DNA of 64,000 bases from Massospora cicadina. Lineage: Eukaryota; Entomophthoromycota; Entomophthoromycetes; Entomophthorales; Entomophthoraceae. Made by a program: the position numbers and the translations under genes. Location: assembly GCA_022478985.1 (NCBI GenBank), contig JAKSZP010014524.1, positions 62,001-126,000 of the forward strand. The letters run 5' to 3'. Positions 1-12,379 of the stretch are shown here, one piece after another. The first letter of the stretch is position 1. Every line of letters begins with the position of its first letter. The notes beneath the pieces are model-generated. The model was not told where the DNA came from and searched no databases. It worked only from the letters and a program-made list of their open reading frames with translations.

Positions 1-579
1 AAATAAATTGGCTAACACGTTGCAAGACATCCTCAAAGTGGTCCATGAACAGGTGTGCCCAAGTCAACATATATAAAAAAACGTAAAATGAATATGAAGT
101 CAATTGAAAAGTTAACCAACAAGAAACGTTGGTCTTGAGACAAGATACTTAAACCAAATCAGGGAAATTTTGTTTAAGCAAAAGTGGTAACAAGCCTTGG
201 TGCACCGTTAGGTGCATGCTTCCATCTGAAAGGGTCAAATACCTCAAAATTCCATTACTTGATTGATTGACTGAAGTTGAACCTGACTTGAGCTCAAAAT
301 TTTGTAAATGGAATGGGCTTTAAACCCCTGTTCCCAAATTGACCAAATTTTACTGTCATCGTTTAATCCAAAACTCATTCATTTTAGCGCTAGAGCCAAA
401 ACAGAGGGCTGGGATTTAGGCACCTCACTTGTACCAACCTGAGCGTACCTAGCCTGTACCCAGAGTTGATCCAAGGTGTACTTGAGATCAAATAGGCCTG
501 AAGTTTAATCTTATGGACCTCTTACCTCCCAGCCTTGTCCCTGCTGTTATGCCCTCAATATGGTCATGTAAACATGTCA
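1..579 (-). repeat. Element A 3' LTR (cut by window edge)
   Basis: Copy of the sequence at 5109-5703 in the same orientation; shared stretches include the segments around 'caagaaacgttgg' and 'gtaccaacctg'. On the element strand it opens with TGACATG. A purine-rich tract (AAAAAGAGTAGAGGGCAA, complement of about 580-597) lies just before it, as expected for the polypurine tract that primes plus-strand synthesis. This fixes the element as minus-strand. Confidence 0.8.
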
Positions 580-639
580 TTGCCCTCTACTCTTTTTGGG
601 CTCCACCCCCTCCAGGGGCATTCGCCAAGGAAAAGCTTT

Positions 640-2194
640 TATGGTCTGGGGCCAACTTCATGGCAGCAACGTCTTGGTCAAACTTTAGTCATAAAGCCTC
701 AGGGAAACGCTTGTGGAATGCTAAAATAAGATTATGGACATGGGCACAATCGTGTGCTGAGACCCAACTGTTCTCTGCTGCATCAAAACCCTTCCAGGAT
801 ACAAGATAATCAAGTCTTCTTCTTAAAAATGAGAGGCTATAATCTCCTCCACTTCCCATTCTGGCGCCCCATCCATGAGATAAGCCTCAAGAGTCTCTGG
901 AGGGGGGCCCTCAAACAACGTGAGCTTGCTTTCATGGAATAATGAAAAGATCCAAAATGAGGGGAGGAGATCCAACTGGTATGAGGCGTGTCCCACCTTT
1001 TTGACAACGCGGTAAGGCCCAATCCTCTTTGGTCCCAGTTTTTTTGCATGGTTGCTTGATTGGGATGTTTTTAGCATCCAGCATCATGAGATCTCCTTCC
1101 TTGGACTCAGGTCCAACTCATCTCTTAACATCAGCATTCTCCTTGTAAGCCTGCATGGCTGCATCAAAATTCGTGCTCACACCTTGGTGTACTTTCTTGA
1201 TCGTTTTTGTAAAGCCCACCACCGCTTCCACTTGGATCCACAACTGGGATCCATGTTGAAGGCGTGATTAAAGCAATAGTAAGCAAAGAAGGGGGAACAA
1301 CTGATTGATGCATGTTGTGCGTTGTTATAACTGAATTGGGCCATGGGGAGATGGAAAACAAAATATGAGTGATCTGCGGCAGTGTAACACTGCAAGAGCT
1401 GTTTAAGGCACTGGTTCACTCATTCCGTCTGCTCATCTGATTTGGGGTGATAGGCAGTTAAATGGCAGGGACAGATTTGCAGAGTCTTACACAACTCTTT
1501 CCAAAAGATGGAGGTAAAATGGGGTCTATGATCACAAAAGATTTCTTGGGTAACCCCATGCAAAAGAAAACACATGAGTTACAAAGAGAAATTCATCTCA
1601 GCCGCGGTGTCCATGTTCTGCAAGGGATAAAGTGGGCGAACTGCATAAAATGGTCCACCACCATGAAGCATCATAGCCATCAGATACAGGAAATTCTACA
1701 ATAAAATCAACTGGTAGGGAAGTCCAAGGCCCATCAGCCTTTTAAACTGGTACCAACGAACCTGCTAAAGGCTGGCAATTCAGTTTCATTTAGTTGCAGA
1801 ATAGGCACTCTTTACAATACCTGCCTACCTGAGCAGCTAATCCCTTCCAATTGTAAGTGCAGCAGATAAGCTCAAGGGTCTTCGCCTTCCCAGGATGACC
1901 AACGGTAATTCCGTCATGATAGTCCTTGATGATTTCCAGGTGAAGTGGTCCCGTAGGAACCCATAGGCGCCCCTGAAACCACACCATCTCATCTTTTATG
2001 TGATAACCTCTGGTAATATCCTCCTGATTCAATGCGCTCTTTGCAAGGACCATAGTATATTTGTCCGACAAAGGCTGAGAAAGTACCACCTTTCTTAAAA
2101 TACCATATTCCTCTGAATTTTTTAGAGGAAGAGCGCTGAACCATTGGCCAATTGAGAGGAAAAATTGAGAGACAATCTTACCTGGTGGAATCAT
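640..2194 (-). pseudogene. Element A integrase with C-terminal chromodomain
   Basis: Broken integrase. The zinc-binding HHCC part lies at 1790-2194 (residues GHPGKAKTLEL, then a C-X2-C near the end). The core follows at about 1290-1790, with a first acidic site in VDFIVEFPVSDGYD, a second in the DHRPHFTS segment, and a third in HPKSDEQTE followed by a stop where arginine is expected. The GPY/F-type tail (GPYRVVKKVGHASYQLDL) is at 823-1077. Past one stop, about 690-860, comes a chromodomain: LDYLVSWKGFDAAENSW and then LILAFHKRFPEA. In chromoviruses this module targets integration to heterochromatin marks. Confidence 0.85.
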
Positions 2195-3440
2195 TAATGG
2201 GTATTATGCACCTCCACCTCCTTAGTATGGAAGCTAGTGCAGGATTGCGTTTCAAACATCCGCCAAACCATTCTCCTTGCCCTTTGTAAACTCATAAAAA
2301 AAGCAAATTGGGCGAGGGTCTCATGCCAGCGGGTTTGCTGTGGGGTTAAAACATGAGGTGTGCGGTAGTAAAGTAAGTCATGGTGATCTGTACATATGCA
2401 GAAGGGTTGGATGAGCCATGCAAGTGATGACGCCAATAGGTCAGCACCTCAACCACAGCTAATAACACTTTATCATATATGGCGCAGTTTAACTCTGGTA
2501 AGGACATTTTCCTAGAAAAATATTACACTGGATGCTCTATTCCATCTTCACCTACTTGCAATAGGGCTGCCGCTATGGCGAAGTTGGAGTCATCTGAAGC
2601 AACAATAAACTCTTTATTGTGGTTGACATGGTGAAGAATAGAATGGACAGCAACGTACATTTTACTGCTTGGAAAGCATTTTCTAAAACGGCGGATCACT
2701 GAAGTACCTTTTCCCACTTGCCTTATATAAAGGCGCTGCAACTTCAGAAAGGTATGGTGTGAACTTCTTAAGGAATGTACACGTCCCAAAAACTTCTTAA
2801 TTCCTTAACCAAAGTTGGAGTGGGCCACTCACAAATCGCTTTCTTCTTGTCTGGAGTTATCATGTGCCCTTGGTCAAACATGACATTTCACAGAAAGGTG
2901 ACCTGGGACTTAAAAAAACTCACGCTTACTGATTTTCAGCGTAAGATTGGCAGCCCTCAAACATTCCACCACCTGCCAAAGGTGTACTGCATAGGACTCA
3001 GTGTCAGGGGAAAATACCAAAATATAATCCATGTAAGCTACCGCGCATACTCCCAGCAGGTCCCCTAAAGCTGCATCAATACGGCATTGAAAGATAGAAG
3101 GGGTATTTTAAGCCCAAAAGCATAACCTAAAAATTAAAGATTCCTTTTCTGATACAGAATGCAGTCAACCACTCCTGGCCCTACTTAATACAAATCCGAT
3201 TGAAAGCTTCTAAACAATACATCTTGGACAAGACCCTCGCCTTCTCCAAATAGCGTGCAATCTGTGAGTCCAAGGAGATGAGATGTAAGTCTAGTACAGT
3301 GAAGTTTTTGAGAATCTCATAATCTATATATGGGGTTAAGGTACCACCGGCCTTCTCAACAAAGAGAAGTGGAAAACATAAGGTGAGGTTTGCTGAAAAA
3401 TAGAACCTTTGGCTAACTGTCTTTTAAACCACACATTTAA
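2194..3440 (-). pseudogene. Element A reverse transcriptase and RNase H
   Basis: RT is readable only by switching frames. The start region resembles LFVEKAGGTLTPYIDYEILK (about 3330-3390). The catalytic box reads AYMDYILVFS near 3030, where an active enzyme has Y-x-D-D, so the second aspartate is lost. RNase H starts at FIVASDDSNFAIAAALLQ (2523-2640) and continues at CTDHHDLLYYRTPHVL (2194-2436), the latter typical of Tf1/sushi-like elements. Frameshifts separate these blocks. Non-functional. Confidence 0.8.
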
Positions 3441-3479
3441 GGCTGCTTCCTTTCATAACTTCAACGGATAAATTGGGAA

Positions 3480-5108
3480 GGTATACATACAAGATCAACG
3501 GTGAACTTGAACTCCCTATAAAACTCTGAATGATCTGGTAGTGCTTTGGCTGAAAACGCTTAAAACGAAGATTCCAACACCTCCAAACAGGAAGGTAGGG
3601 GAACCTCCACAGAGGGCTTTGGCAACAGGGCAAGACTGAGAGTGTGAATATTGGACCAGTGGGGCAAATTGCCCTGAAAGTTGGCTTCAGCCAAAGGAAC
3701 AACCAACTCATGACCATTCTTCAAAGTTAAGGGTAGGGTTTTTCTTACAAGTTAGTCCTGACGTCAAACTTTTGCCACATTATACACCCAAAATGATGGG
3801 TTACAAGAGGTTTTTGATAGCTTGGAAGTGGCTGGACAAATGATAGGTGCCAACTTGATAGTCCACTAACCCCATGATTTTCAGCGTGGGAATAACTTGA
3901 GAAGCCCATCCTCAAACCATACCACCTGGTAAGTAACTCAACTCAAGGTAGTTGGCTAGGTCTTGGTCCATAAAAATTCTCAGAGGCTCCGGTATCCATC
4001 ATAATATGAGGTGCTGATTTTCCCTAAAGGGGATGAAAGGGTAGCAGTCAATAAAAAATAACCTGAATGATCTTTATTCATAGCAGAAAACGCCAGAACT
4101 TCATCACCAAACTCTTCTTCATGGTCTAACATACCCCAGGGTACTTTTAACATCAAAGAATGGAGAGGGATATTTGCCACTCTTACTACTGAGGACAAAT
4201 ATCCTTCCATATCTTTGGCAACTTCATACACATTTTTATATTGTAACTGTAACACCTTCTCCCCTTTATTAGTTCTGCGGATCATTGTTGTGTTCAAGCG
4301 TGGGTTTTCTGGGGTGATTTGATACATTGAAATGGGGTCCATATCTAAGCCATATGGAAAGAGACATAGCTCAGTAGCATATATGGAAACACTGTTATAA
4401 AATGTGGATTAAGCTATAGTTGTCCCTATACCCATTTTGATGACAGGTTGTACAACGTTATCCAAAGCCAACATCACCAGGCCCTTTGTTGATGATCCCG
4501 CCTGAACCATCGAAACACAGTGCCAAAGAAAAAAACGATTTTTTTGTTTAATTTTATTAAATTTGGTGAAAAGTCAGGTTCACAACCCTTGGATCACAAA
4601 GAGACCATATCCACTAAGTACAGATAAGAAGGGTGAGAACTTTCCAGTCAGAGGTAGCATATCGTTGAAATGGTACACCTTCAGCAAAATGCAAAAACAG
4701 TGGTGAGCCCCACCGCAGCCATGGCCATCAGCTGGTGCACACCATTTGCACTTTGTAAAAGACACACATAGAAAAGTTTTTGCACATAAAGATAAGAGGT
4801 TGGCATCTAATGTCAAGAGAGTGTCTATAACTCTCCAGTTACCCACTAAGCAGTGCACAAAGCACTGGTCCAAAGCAAGGGAACTCATTGTCAGAGTGAA
4901 CATAAAGATAGCCCAGAAGAGGGAGCTGGAGCTAACAAGACATAGGGCGAGGGTGTTGCGCACTGTGAAAGTAATAATAACTTAAGCAATCTTCAGAACT
5001 TGGCTGTTGCCCAGAGTGCTGTTCTTAAAATGAGTTTGTTAATGTGGTAGAGTGCACTGATGACCAGGTTTGGAGGGAACCTGGTAGGCCCAGCGGTGTA
5101 CCTGAGGC
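3480..5108 (-). pseudogene. Element A gag zone, protease and RT linker
   Basis: On the minus strand the aspartic protease motif MMDTGASENF lies at about 3980-4003, with the catalytic Asp-Thr-Gly intact. A linker at 3480-3610 contains LPDHSEFYREFKFTVDL, the usual stretch before chromoviral RT. Upstream, 3980-4342 is a 120-codon frame that probably spans the gag/protease junction. From 4343 to 5108 I cannot recognise a Gag domain or zinc knuckle. The zone is short (about 1.1 kb) for a chromovirus gag and may be partly replaced. I see no convincing primer-binding site next to the 5' LTR. Confidence 0.6.
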
Positions 5109-5703
5109 TGTGATAATTTTAAATAAAATAATTGGCTAACGCGTTGCAAGACCTCCTTGAAGAGATCTGTGCACAGGCGCACCCAAGTCAACATATAAAA
5201 AATGTAAAGCGACTATGGGGTTTATTGGGGAAGATGTCCAACAAGAAACGTTGGTATTGAGACAAGATACTTAAGCCAACTCAGGGGAATTTTGGATTGG
5301 CAAAAGTGGTAACAAGCCTTAGTGCACCGTTAGGCGCACGCTTCCATCAGAAAGGGTCACACCTCAAAATTGACCTTACTTGAGAGATTGACTAAAAAGG
5401 AACCTGACCCAAGCTCACAATTTCGTAAATGGAATGGGTTTCAAACTTAAATACCTGCTTAAAACAAATTGAGCTGTCATAGTTTGATTTAAAACTCTTT
5501 TGTTTTAGCTTTAGAGCCAAAACAGGGAGCTGGGCTTTAGGCACCTCGCTTGTGCCATCCTGGGAGTACCTATCCTGTGCCAGAGTTGTTTAAAGAGTGC
5601 TTAAGGTCAGGAAGGTCTTGCAATTTGACCTTTTGTACCTCCTGCCTCCCAGCCTTGTCCCTGCTGTTGGTGCCCTAAATAAGGGCATGTAAGCTTGAGA
5701 ACA
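5109..5703 (-). repeat. Element A 5' LTR
   Basis: Second copy of the A LTR, about 595 bp. It runs from TGTGATAATTTT at 5109 to ...GAGAACA at 5703, so both ends keep a TG/CA-type terminus on the element strand. Similarity to 1-579 covers the whole length with many transitions and small indels, so this is an old insertion. Confidence 0.75.
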
Positions 5704-6250
5704 TCATCAATATACCTTATGTTGCACAATTAAGTATGCAAGTTTTCACTTATATGACTATGAAAAAAACATTGCTGATAATGATTAGATGTGATAGATG
5801 TCATTAGAGTAAATTATATTAAACAATTGTTATAGGTTTTCCATCTAATTACAAATATTAATATATAAATCTATTAATTGATGTATACTCAAACTATAAA
5901 CGCCAAAAAATTAAAAAATCAAAATTATTCTTCTTATAGGAGCTCACTAAGAGTAGCCAAGGGATAATTATATAGGTTACTATAGAGCTAAAAATTATTT
6001 TCTAGTCAGTTTTTCTTTAAATTATTAGCAGTTAGAGTTTTACAACATAATTCTTAAATTTAAAATGACATAATAGCTTTTAAAACTAAAAATAGCTTTT
6101 AGTAACTAAAGTTGATGTCTATAGTTGGCTATTTCAAGAGATTATAATTTTACATATTGTTGTAACAGTTGGAACATAAAAATATTCTGTTTTTCAGATG
6201 CCTTACATCTGGCACCATTATTTGGCACTAAAATAAATCCAACACCAAAT
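5704..6250. other. AT-rich stretch beside inverted LTR N'
   Basis: No coding signal seen. If N' (6251-6808) is a minus-strand 5' LTR, this would be the start of its internal part. On the minus strand 6239-6250 reads ATTTGGTGTTGG and 6212-6228 reads GTGCCAAATAATGGTGC, both like the primer-site-like palindromes beside LTR N at 23684. The rest is AT-rich and unassigned. It is probably truncated by element A. Confidence 0.35.
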
Positions 6251-6808
6251 TGGAATACATAGGTAAGCTTTTGGAGTTGGATAAAATTAACTCATCTTTA
6301 ACCTCAAAATTTGGGAAATCTTGAATGCGCAAAAATGACAGGTAATAAATGATGCCAACTGCCAAAGTAACCTTTTATTTATTTTACTGTAATAAAAGTG
6401 GCTAGTGAGGGTATTCCCAGCATTTCTCTGCCATCGTGAATGCAAAAAGAAAAAGATAGAGCAACTGGTTTAGCCTGTGCCCCAAAATCTCAAGGTTTTG
6501 TTCATGTGACAAAACCTTGTTGCGCCATGGAAATCTAGGTAAGATATATAGCTTAAATTGCTGAAGAAGACAAAATTTTGAACTGAGGTTTGGAAAGGCG
6601 TGGGCTCTACCTTTTTAAGGTCACCCATTGGGGAGCCTTCCCCAGGCCATACTTTAGGCTCTTTTCAAGATTAATGGATAACTCAGGAATGCACAGCACT
6701 AGTGCCAAGCTGACCTCAGTCAGAAAACCCCCAGGCATTTTGACTCAAAATTTGGATTTTCAAATTCTGAGTCAAAAATGTGATACTTGGGCAACCCATA
6801 TGGTTACA
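6251..6808 (-). repeat. LTR N' (inverted copy of LTR N)
   Basis: The reverse complement aligns with 23235-23683. Shared parts are a start TGTAAC, a segment CACATTTTTGACTCAG versus TTACATTTTGACTTTG, a TCTGAC(T/-)GAGG-like block, CAGTTGCTCT, an ATAAA-rich poly(A)-signal region, and a tail TATCCAACTCCAAAAGCTT versus TATCCAGCTTTGAGAAGCTT. It is about 110 bp longer than N, so it carries an insertion or N a deletion. A forward frame at 6590-6889 (99 codons) runs across it and looks like a chance frame. Confidence 0.5.
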
Positions 6809-8777
6809 ATTGTTAATGTAACAATTGGCAATCATACATGGATTTCCCTAAGGTTAGGACTTAGAAAGTTACTATGCCCATGGTTGTAATCCAATTATGC
6901 AGACTTAATTGTTAAGTCAATACAATTTTTATATTAGGTGTTATTATATATCTTCCTGGCGAATTTATCAATAATTAGGCTCCCAGTTCATCAGGTAATG
7001 GTTTCTGGGATGTCAGCATTTGTAAGGCTTTAATGCCTAAGTTATTAGTAATTTGTGTAGCTCTTGCTGGGATACATTTTATCAAAGGGGTATGTTCCCT
7101 TTCCCTCACCTAAATTTCTATCTCCTTTTCTTATCTCTCAAAAGTAAAGCCTAAATCACTTATGTATGGACTCCTAATTGTGAGTTATATTTTTAATTTA
7201 ATCTTAATTGATTAATTCTGTGACAATGGTGGTTAGCCTGGCAGGGTAACTCCTGCTTCCACCCTAGTGCGGATTTTGTTCAGTACAAGTTTGAAACTGA
7301 TATTGTCTAGAAAGATTATTGGTGTGGTATATTTATCCCAAGGTTGACTCACATAGAATACTTTTTATAATCCTGTGAGGCTGGAAGGGGAAAGACCCAA
7401 GTTTTGGAATGCTGTATGAGAATTTGAATATTAAACTAGATTGTTGAACAGGGTAAACAGGAGCTGATCAGACTAAGTAGTAGGAAAGCATGGTTTTTAA
7501 GGAAAAGAGAGGGTTGGTTATCCACCATCAAGTGTAACCCTGTAAAGGCCAACTAGTGACAGAGGCCAATGGATTATGAATGCTCACTATATATTGACCT
7601 GTTGGGTATAGTCTGAGATTTTATTGTTTCACATGAAATATTTTATAGCGCCCAACCTTTTTGGTATTTAAACTTAGCTTTCTAGTATTGTCTTCGCCAT
7701 ATTTCAGGATTTTGATGCAACCTATTTTTACAAACTATCAAGCAACTTTTATTAGCATAGGTTTTCATTATGTCAAAGAAAAGTGAGGTCTTGGTAACCT
7801 CATCAATTTGCAGTTAATACTTTTTGTGTCTATATAAAACTCTATAAGTTAGTATTTTTGGTGGGTTGATCTCAAGACAGAAATAATATACCAATCTAGC
7901 CATGTGCACAATCTATACCCATGAACATCTAGATGTTAGTGTAAGCTTTTTATACTACATGCCGCCCTAGTATCTATTAGATAAATTTTTATTTTAAATT
8001 GATTTGAGGAAAGCCAATTAGGGGATAGACACTACCAAAAGCCTAAAAATGAGAAAATTTAAAATAAAAAAGGAAAAAAATGTCAAAATGAGAGATATGG
8101 AACAAGAAAGTGAACCTACACTAATCAGGTAGGAAACAGAAATTAGCTATCCAACCATAATGGAGGGGGAGGGGGTTTATTGACTCATAGTCACCATTCA
8201 TGAAGGCGTATGAGAGTTCACCATAAGGCCATGAGAAAAGGCATGAGGGCATCTGCTTTATGTGGCTTAATTGTTTATTGGCGTAACTAAAATATGAGTT
8301 AACAAGAGGGTCATAATTAACTTGTTTTGGCCATGCTCAACTTGTAGATGGGCCTCAGGGAGGGTGGCAAAGATGGTAAGGATGTAATTGAGGATTCAGG
8401 ATTTTAGGCCAAACTTAGCTATGATAGTTGTCACAAACTGACTTTTATCATTTGTGTCAAATAAATTGTTAAAGATGCAACTTGATTGTTGAGTACTTAC
8501 CTTTTGGAGCTCAGCGTAACTCCTTTTCAATGTGAACGCTGGATCCCCCAGTTGCTCAATGTCAAGTTAAATAAAATCTAAATTTTAAATCTGATGGACC
8601 AGACAGAGTTTTTCTGACTCTTTGGTGTGTTTTACTCCTACCGTTCTGTGACAATTCCCCATGACATCCATTATATAAGCCTCCCAAACTTCAATATATA
8701 CCTATTTTGAAAATCTATATTGGCTTTCTCACCTTAAGAAATAATATTTCAATAGTAAATTATAATTATGTCCTACC
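6809..8777. other. Unassigned AT-rich DNA left of element C
   Basis: About 2 kb with no gene, LTR pair or RNA gene that I can recognise. It opens with a perfect 9-bp-arm palindrome CAATTGTTA-ATG-TAACAATTG at about 6807-6827, at the edge of N'. The rest is AT-rich with short purine tracts (for example 8161-8180). Probably old transposon debris. Confidence 0.3.
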
Positions 8778-10857
8778 TGTGATTAAAAGCCTTGTTTGAC
8801 TGTCACATTGCTTAATTTCTCCATGAAGGATTACTAAGCTAGTAAGAAAAAGATAAAAAAAATGTTTTATACGTTCAAATGATGGTCTCAGAAATTATGA
8901 ACTTAATACTAATGAAAATATTTCAAAAGATCAATCAAGTCAGGACCAATGTTAAACCAATATACAATAATTATGACTGCAAAAAGGCTTGTTTGACGCC
9001 TCTAGAAAACCCTTGGCATTATAAATGGGATCAGAATAGGTGATGAATTTTCAGAATTATTGGATTTAAGCTGTCTTGCCCTTATAACCCACAATGCTTA
9101 TGGCGGAGGCCCAGCTGTCACTTATATAAAAACTCTCAATAAAAGGTAAATATTTTACTTTCATTTTATAGAATATTAAGCAAGTAAAAATAGTTAAATG
9201 AAACCCAAGATCTCTAAGGCTTATCTGGGACGTTTAAAGATTAATTATATCAGACAGAAATGGATCACACCTTGGATCTGGACAAAGCCCTTGCAGCATT
9301 GTTCTCTCTCTCCAAAGGAAAAACCCTGTTACCTATTATCAGCATAATGCTCTCCTGGCATGGACTATAAACAGGTCTAATAGGACGAGTTATGATAGCC
9401 AATTCCATGAAGATATCAACCATATGCTTTACGGCCCATGTAATTGCTTTCTCACCATCCTTTTATAACACAATTTATGCCCTAATAAAGGGATTGTATA
9501 TGGTCCAACCATAATACCCCTGTACGCCTTGAAACTCTATTTGACCCTAGGAGGAATAGAAGTATGGGGCTAATAAATTATGTAGAGCAAGCGGACCATA
9601 TACTAGGATCCTGGATAGCTCAGGTTACTAGTCCAGATCTTCCAGACATACATTGGGCTATAGCAGCAAGATCTGATTTTGCATGAGCACTCTGATTAAA
9701 AATTCAGATCATCTAAACTCATTAATTAGATTCTGTCATCTCACCCAACCGCTGCAGGACCTCATGGCACTCCTGTACACTTTAAAAAAATACATATATC
9801 CATGAGATGAGAAGAATGGAAGATCCACATATGTAGCCATATCCTTCACCAAGGACGCCCAAGGCTAACTCAAATACAGAAAGTTAATGGCCAAATAGTT
9901 ACAGATAACATAATAAACCAAACTCCGAATACTATTGGCAGGATTTATTACCTGGATTAAATGGATATACCATACAGCCTGGAGAACCAAAGAATGGTCT
10001 GGAGATGCACACTTCACTCACTATTAGAACCCAGGATATGGGCCCATGTATGGAGATGCATACGGAGAGTGTATTGCACAGCAGAATGATAAAAGCCGCC
10101 CACTATTCATGAACAATATGTGGCCAATATGGAAGTTTAGTACACCACTTAAAACAATGTCTAACATTGGTAGCTATCTGGAAAGAGGTCATGCGACTAT
10201 TCCAGCAAGACAATGGACAATCATTTAGTCTGGCTAGAGATATAATTGCTCTCAATATGGATTCACCTATTCATTCATCTTTATGGGCGTTAATAGTAGC
10301 ATTAGCACTATGGGCAATCCATACTATAGTATAGGACTCTTTTACAGGAGCAACGCCTACCCTCCAAGAAGTTACCATTAGTTTTCACTACCATATATTG
10401 GAACATTTTCAAGCAAGGTTGTTTAGAAACATGACCACACGCAACAGAAGGATAATCAATTCATGGTTTCCCATATGGTTCCTAAATGTTGATTCATTCC
10501 TTCACTCATGCTGCATCCAAGGATAGGCCAGCATAAATCCCCCTATCGTCCTAAACTCGGTGTCCTGGAGACAACATGAGGGACAATAAACCCTATAAGG
10601 TGTCCTTAATTATTCTCAAATTTTATTTTTATATCATCATTATATCAGAAGTGTACGTCCCCTGGTTGACCTTCCCCAAATAAACGGATAAACGTATTTT
10701 CAGCGTAATGCTCACCATTTTCCATGGTCTCTGTGCCAGAGATACTAACAGTCGTTTAACTAGGAATCTTCTCTCAGGTGCCTTATCAATTTTAAGGACC
10801 ATAACTTGGGCCTTACTACCAATTTTAGTGGAATATGGAGATAATTAATCCATCACA
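8778..10857 (+). repeat. Element C 5' LTR, split by a LINE-like insert
   Basis: LTR parts are 8778-9352 and 10714-10857. The first part aligns along its length with 15760-16324, for example TTGGATCTGGACAAAGC versus TTGGATCTGGAAAAAGC. The second aligns with 22853-23019, for example GCTCACCATTTTCC versus GCACACCATTTTCA. The alignment passes through the insertion point, which defines the insert boundaries. Confidence 0.75.
9353..10694 (+). mobile_element. 5'-truncated LINE-like fragment
   Basis: A 1.34 kb insert in the C 5' LTR, flanked by direct repeats tattatcagcataatgctc (9334-9352) and tattttcagcgtaatgctc (10695-10713), 17 of 19 identical. Long target duplications are typical of target-primed non-LTR insertion. 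The 3' end finishes in a short tandem, ATAAACG-GATAAACG, instead of poly(A). One frame near 10150-10450 reads HHLKQCLTLVAIWKEVM and later LWALIVALALWAIHT, resembling the zinc-binding and C-terminal region of LINE RT proteins. RT itself is absent, as expected for 5' truncation. The protein match is by eye and weak. Confidence 0.5.
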
Positions 10858-12040
10858 TTAGATGAAGTTCATACAACTTACTTTTTTTCTGGATCTGGGA
10901 ATGATGGAGGAACCATGTGGAAGAGCCTTTCCTGATTGATATGAACAAACCACCACCCTCCTCATGGTATTTTCTCAATCATGTTTCTGACCAGGGAAGC
11001 CAAAAGGATTTTCCCTTTCTGCAATCAGACGCCAGCCCATTCGGCTGCTCCAGCCTCTGCAACTGACTACCTCCAGGCCTTATTTTCAAAGGAATTGAGT
11101 GTAGTGCACAAACCTTCGCTTGCATGAAACCTCGAGCCTGGTTGATGGCTGCTTTAAGAGGAACTACTTCAGCGTAAAAAACACATTGCTCAGGTAATGG
11201 CTACTCTGCCTCCTAAACTTTTCAGCTGGTTCAAGGATCTCCTGGTGACACAGCCTGTCTTCCCAGCCTCACTGAACAAATGTCTTAAACTTGTGGATCA
11301 AGCCACCATGCCCAATGGCTTAAAAAGGTGCTTCCTGGTCCGCTATCTTGTTTTATCTCAAGGTCATATGTTCATCAAATACGCCCACGTTTTCTGTCCC
11401 CTCACCAAAGCAGCCAAAGGCGCCTCCTCTTGAATCACGAGGGCGTTCTACCAAAAGACTGACTTGGACATACTATCCACAATGGAAGCCACCCACATAG
11501 GCCCTAACATAGAGGAAAAGATTCAGTAGCCTTGCAAGCAGAAATTTAACTGGCCCTAGTCCAAATAAAGACACAAATACCTACCTCTCACAGAAGGTTT
11601 GGTGGCTCCACGCTAAGTCAGAACTTGAAACCACTCCTCCCAACTGTAAAGAATCTGCTGGAGTGACGCCCTCCCATTCTGACCCTGATCAAGTGAACAC
11701 CACCCCTGAGGCCCCACTCGCTCTTTCTGGGGGATGAAGGCTCCCACATATAATCTTTGCTCTACTCTGGCCTGCGTCAATGCCATAAATAAATATTGTG
11801 TTTCACCATACTTGTTCATGCCCTTCATGATGAGTTGTTATGAAAATGGGAAGAACAGCTTGGAAGAGAACTATGTGCCCTGTTAGACATGAGGGCAGAG
11901 GGGAACTACATAGATTCAGGTTTAGCAACTAAGTTAAAACTAGAAATGCACCTAAACTGAAGCATCACTATTGAAGATACTAGTAAACCCTTGAAGTATT
12001 GAGAAAAATCCTAGGTCCTACTCCACTAAAGTACTAAAGA
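10858..12040 (+). pseudogene. Element C gag zone and protease remnant
   Basis: The gag zone contains one open stretch, 11197-11433 (78 codons), without a domain I can name. The protease is visible at about 11872-11940 as ALLDMRAEGNYIDSGLATKL, matching the chromoviral A-L-x-D-S-G-A-E-G-N-F-I-D pattern but with DMR instead of DSG, so the active site is destroyed. No convincing zinc knuckle was found. Confidence 0.6.
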
Positions 12041-12379
12041 TGTTGTAAATTGTTAAGCGTGATACAGAACCTACACCACCCATCATCCTGGGAATGCAGG
12101 GGTGACACAAGTACTCTACACAGTTCAAAATAGAAGAGTGCCAAGTCACTCTGCACCCTAAGGGTGGGCCCTGGTGGCGTTGGAATTATATTGATTGTCA
12201 AGAGTGGGTCCAAATTAACACCCTTCAACTCATGGCTATGACTTTGGATATATACCAAGGAGTTCCGTTTCTATAAACAACTATTACAGCATAATAACTC
12301 CGCTATCAATACTTTGAAGGGACCATACTTGTTTTCCTTAAAATATAAGCCCAATGCAAATTTCTGTAGTGTTTCCTGT

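Larger units (their letters stand above)
1..5703 (-). mobile_element. Element A: decayed chromovirus, minus strand
   Basis: Full-length but degenerate Ty3 element read on the minus strand. It has direct LTRs at both ends and, in element order, a gag-like zone, aspartic protease, RT, RNase H, integrase and a C-terminal chromodomain. That order and the chromodomain define the chromovirus branch. The RNase H stretch resembles the Tf1/sushi type. The left LTR starts at the window edge, so about 15 bases are missing. The duplicated target site cannot be checked. Many stops fall at arginine CGA positions now reading TGA, as expected from C-to-T decay. Confidence 0.85.

Noticed and set aside
4580..4963. 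127-codon minus frame with hydrophobic N-terminus resembling a signal peptide
   Set aside because: Lies in the decayed gag zone of A with no support as a secreted protein; hydrophobicity can come from AT-rich third-frame reading.
6807..6827. Perfect palindrome CAATTGTTA-ATG-TAACAATTG considered as a terminator
   Set aside because: No bacterial gene context exists here; it lies at the edge of LTR N' and may just be two overlapping TGTAAC-type LTR ends.
6590..6889. 99-codon forward frame
   Set aside because: Runs through LTR N' and out of it; a chance frame in a repeat.
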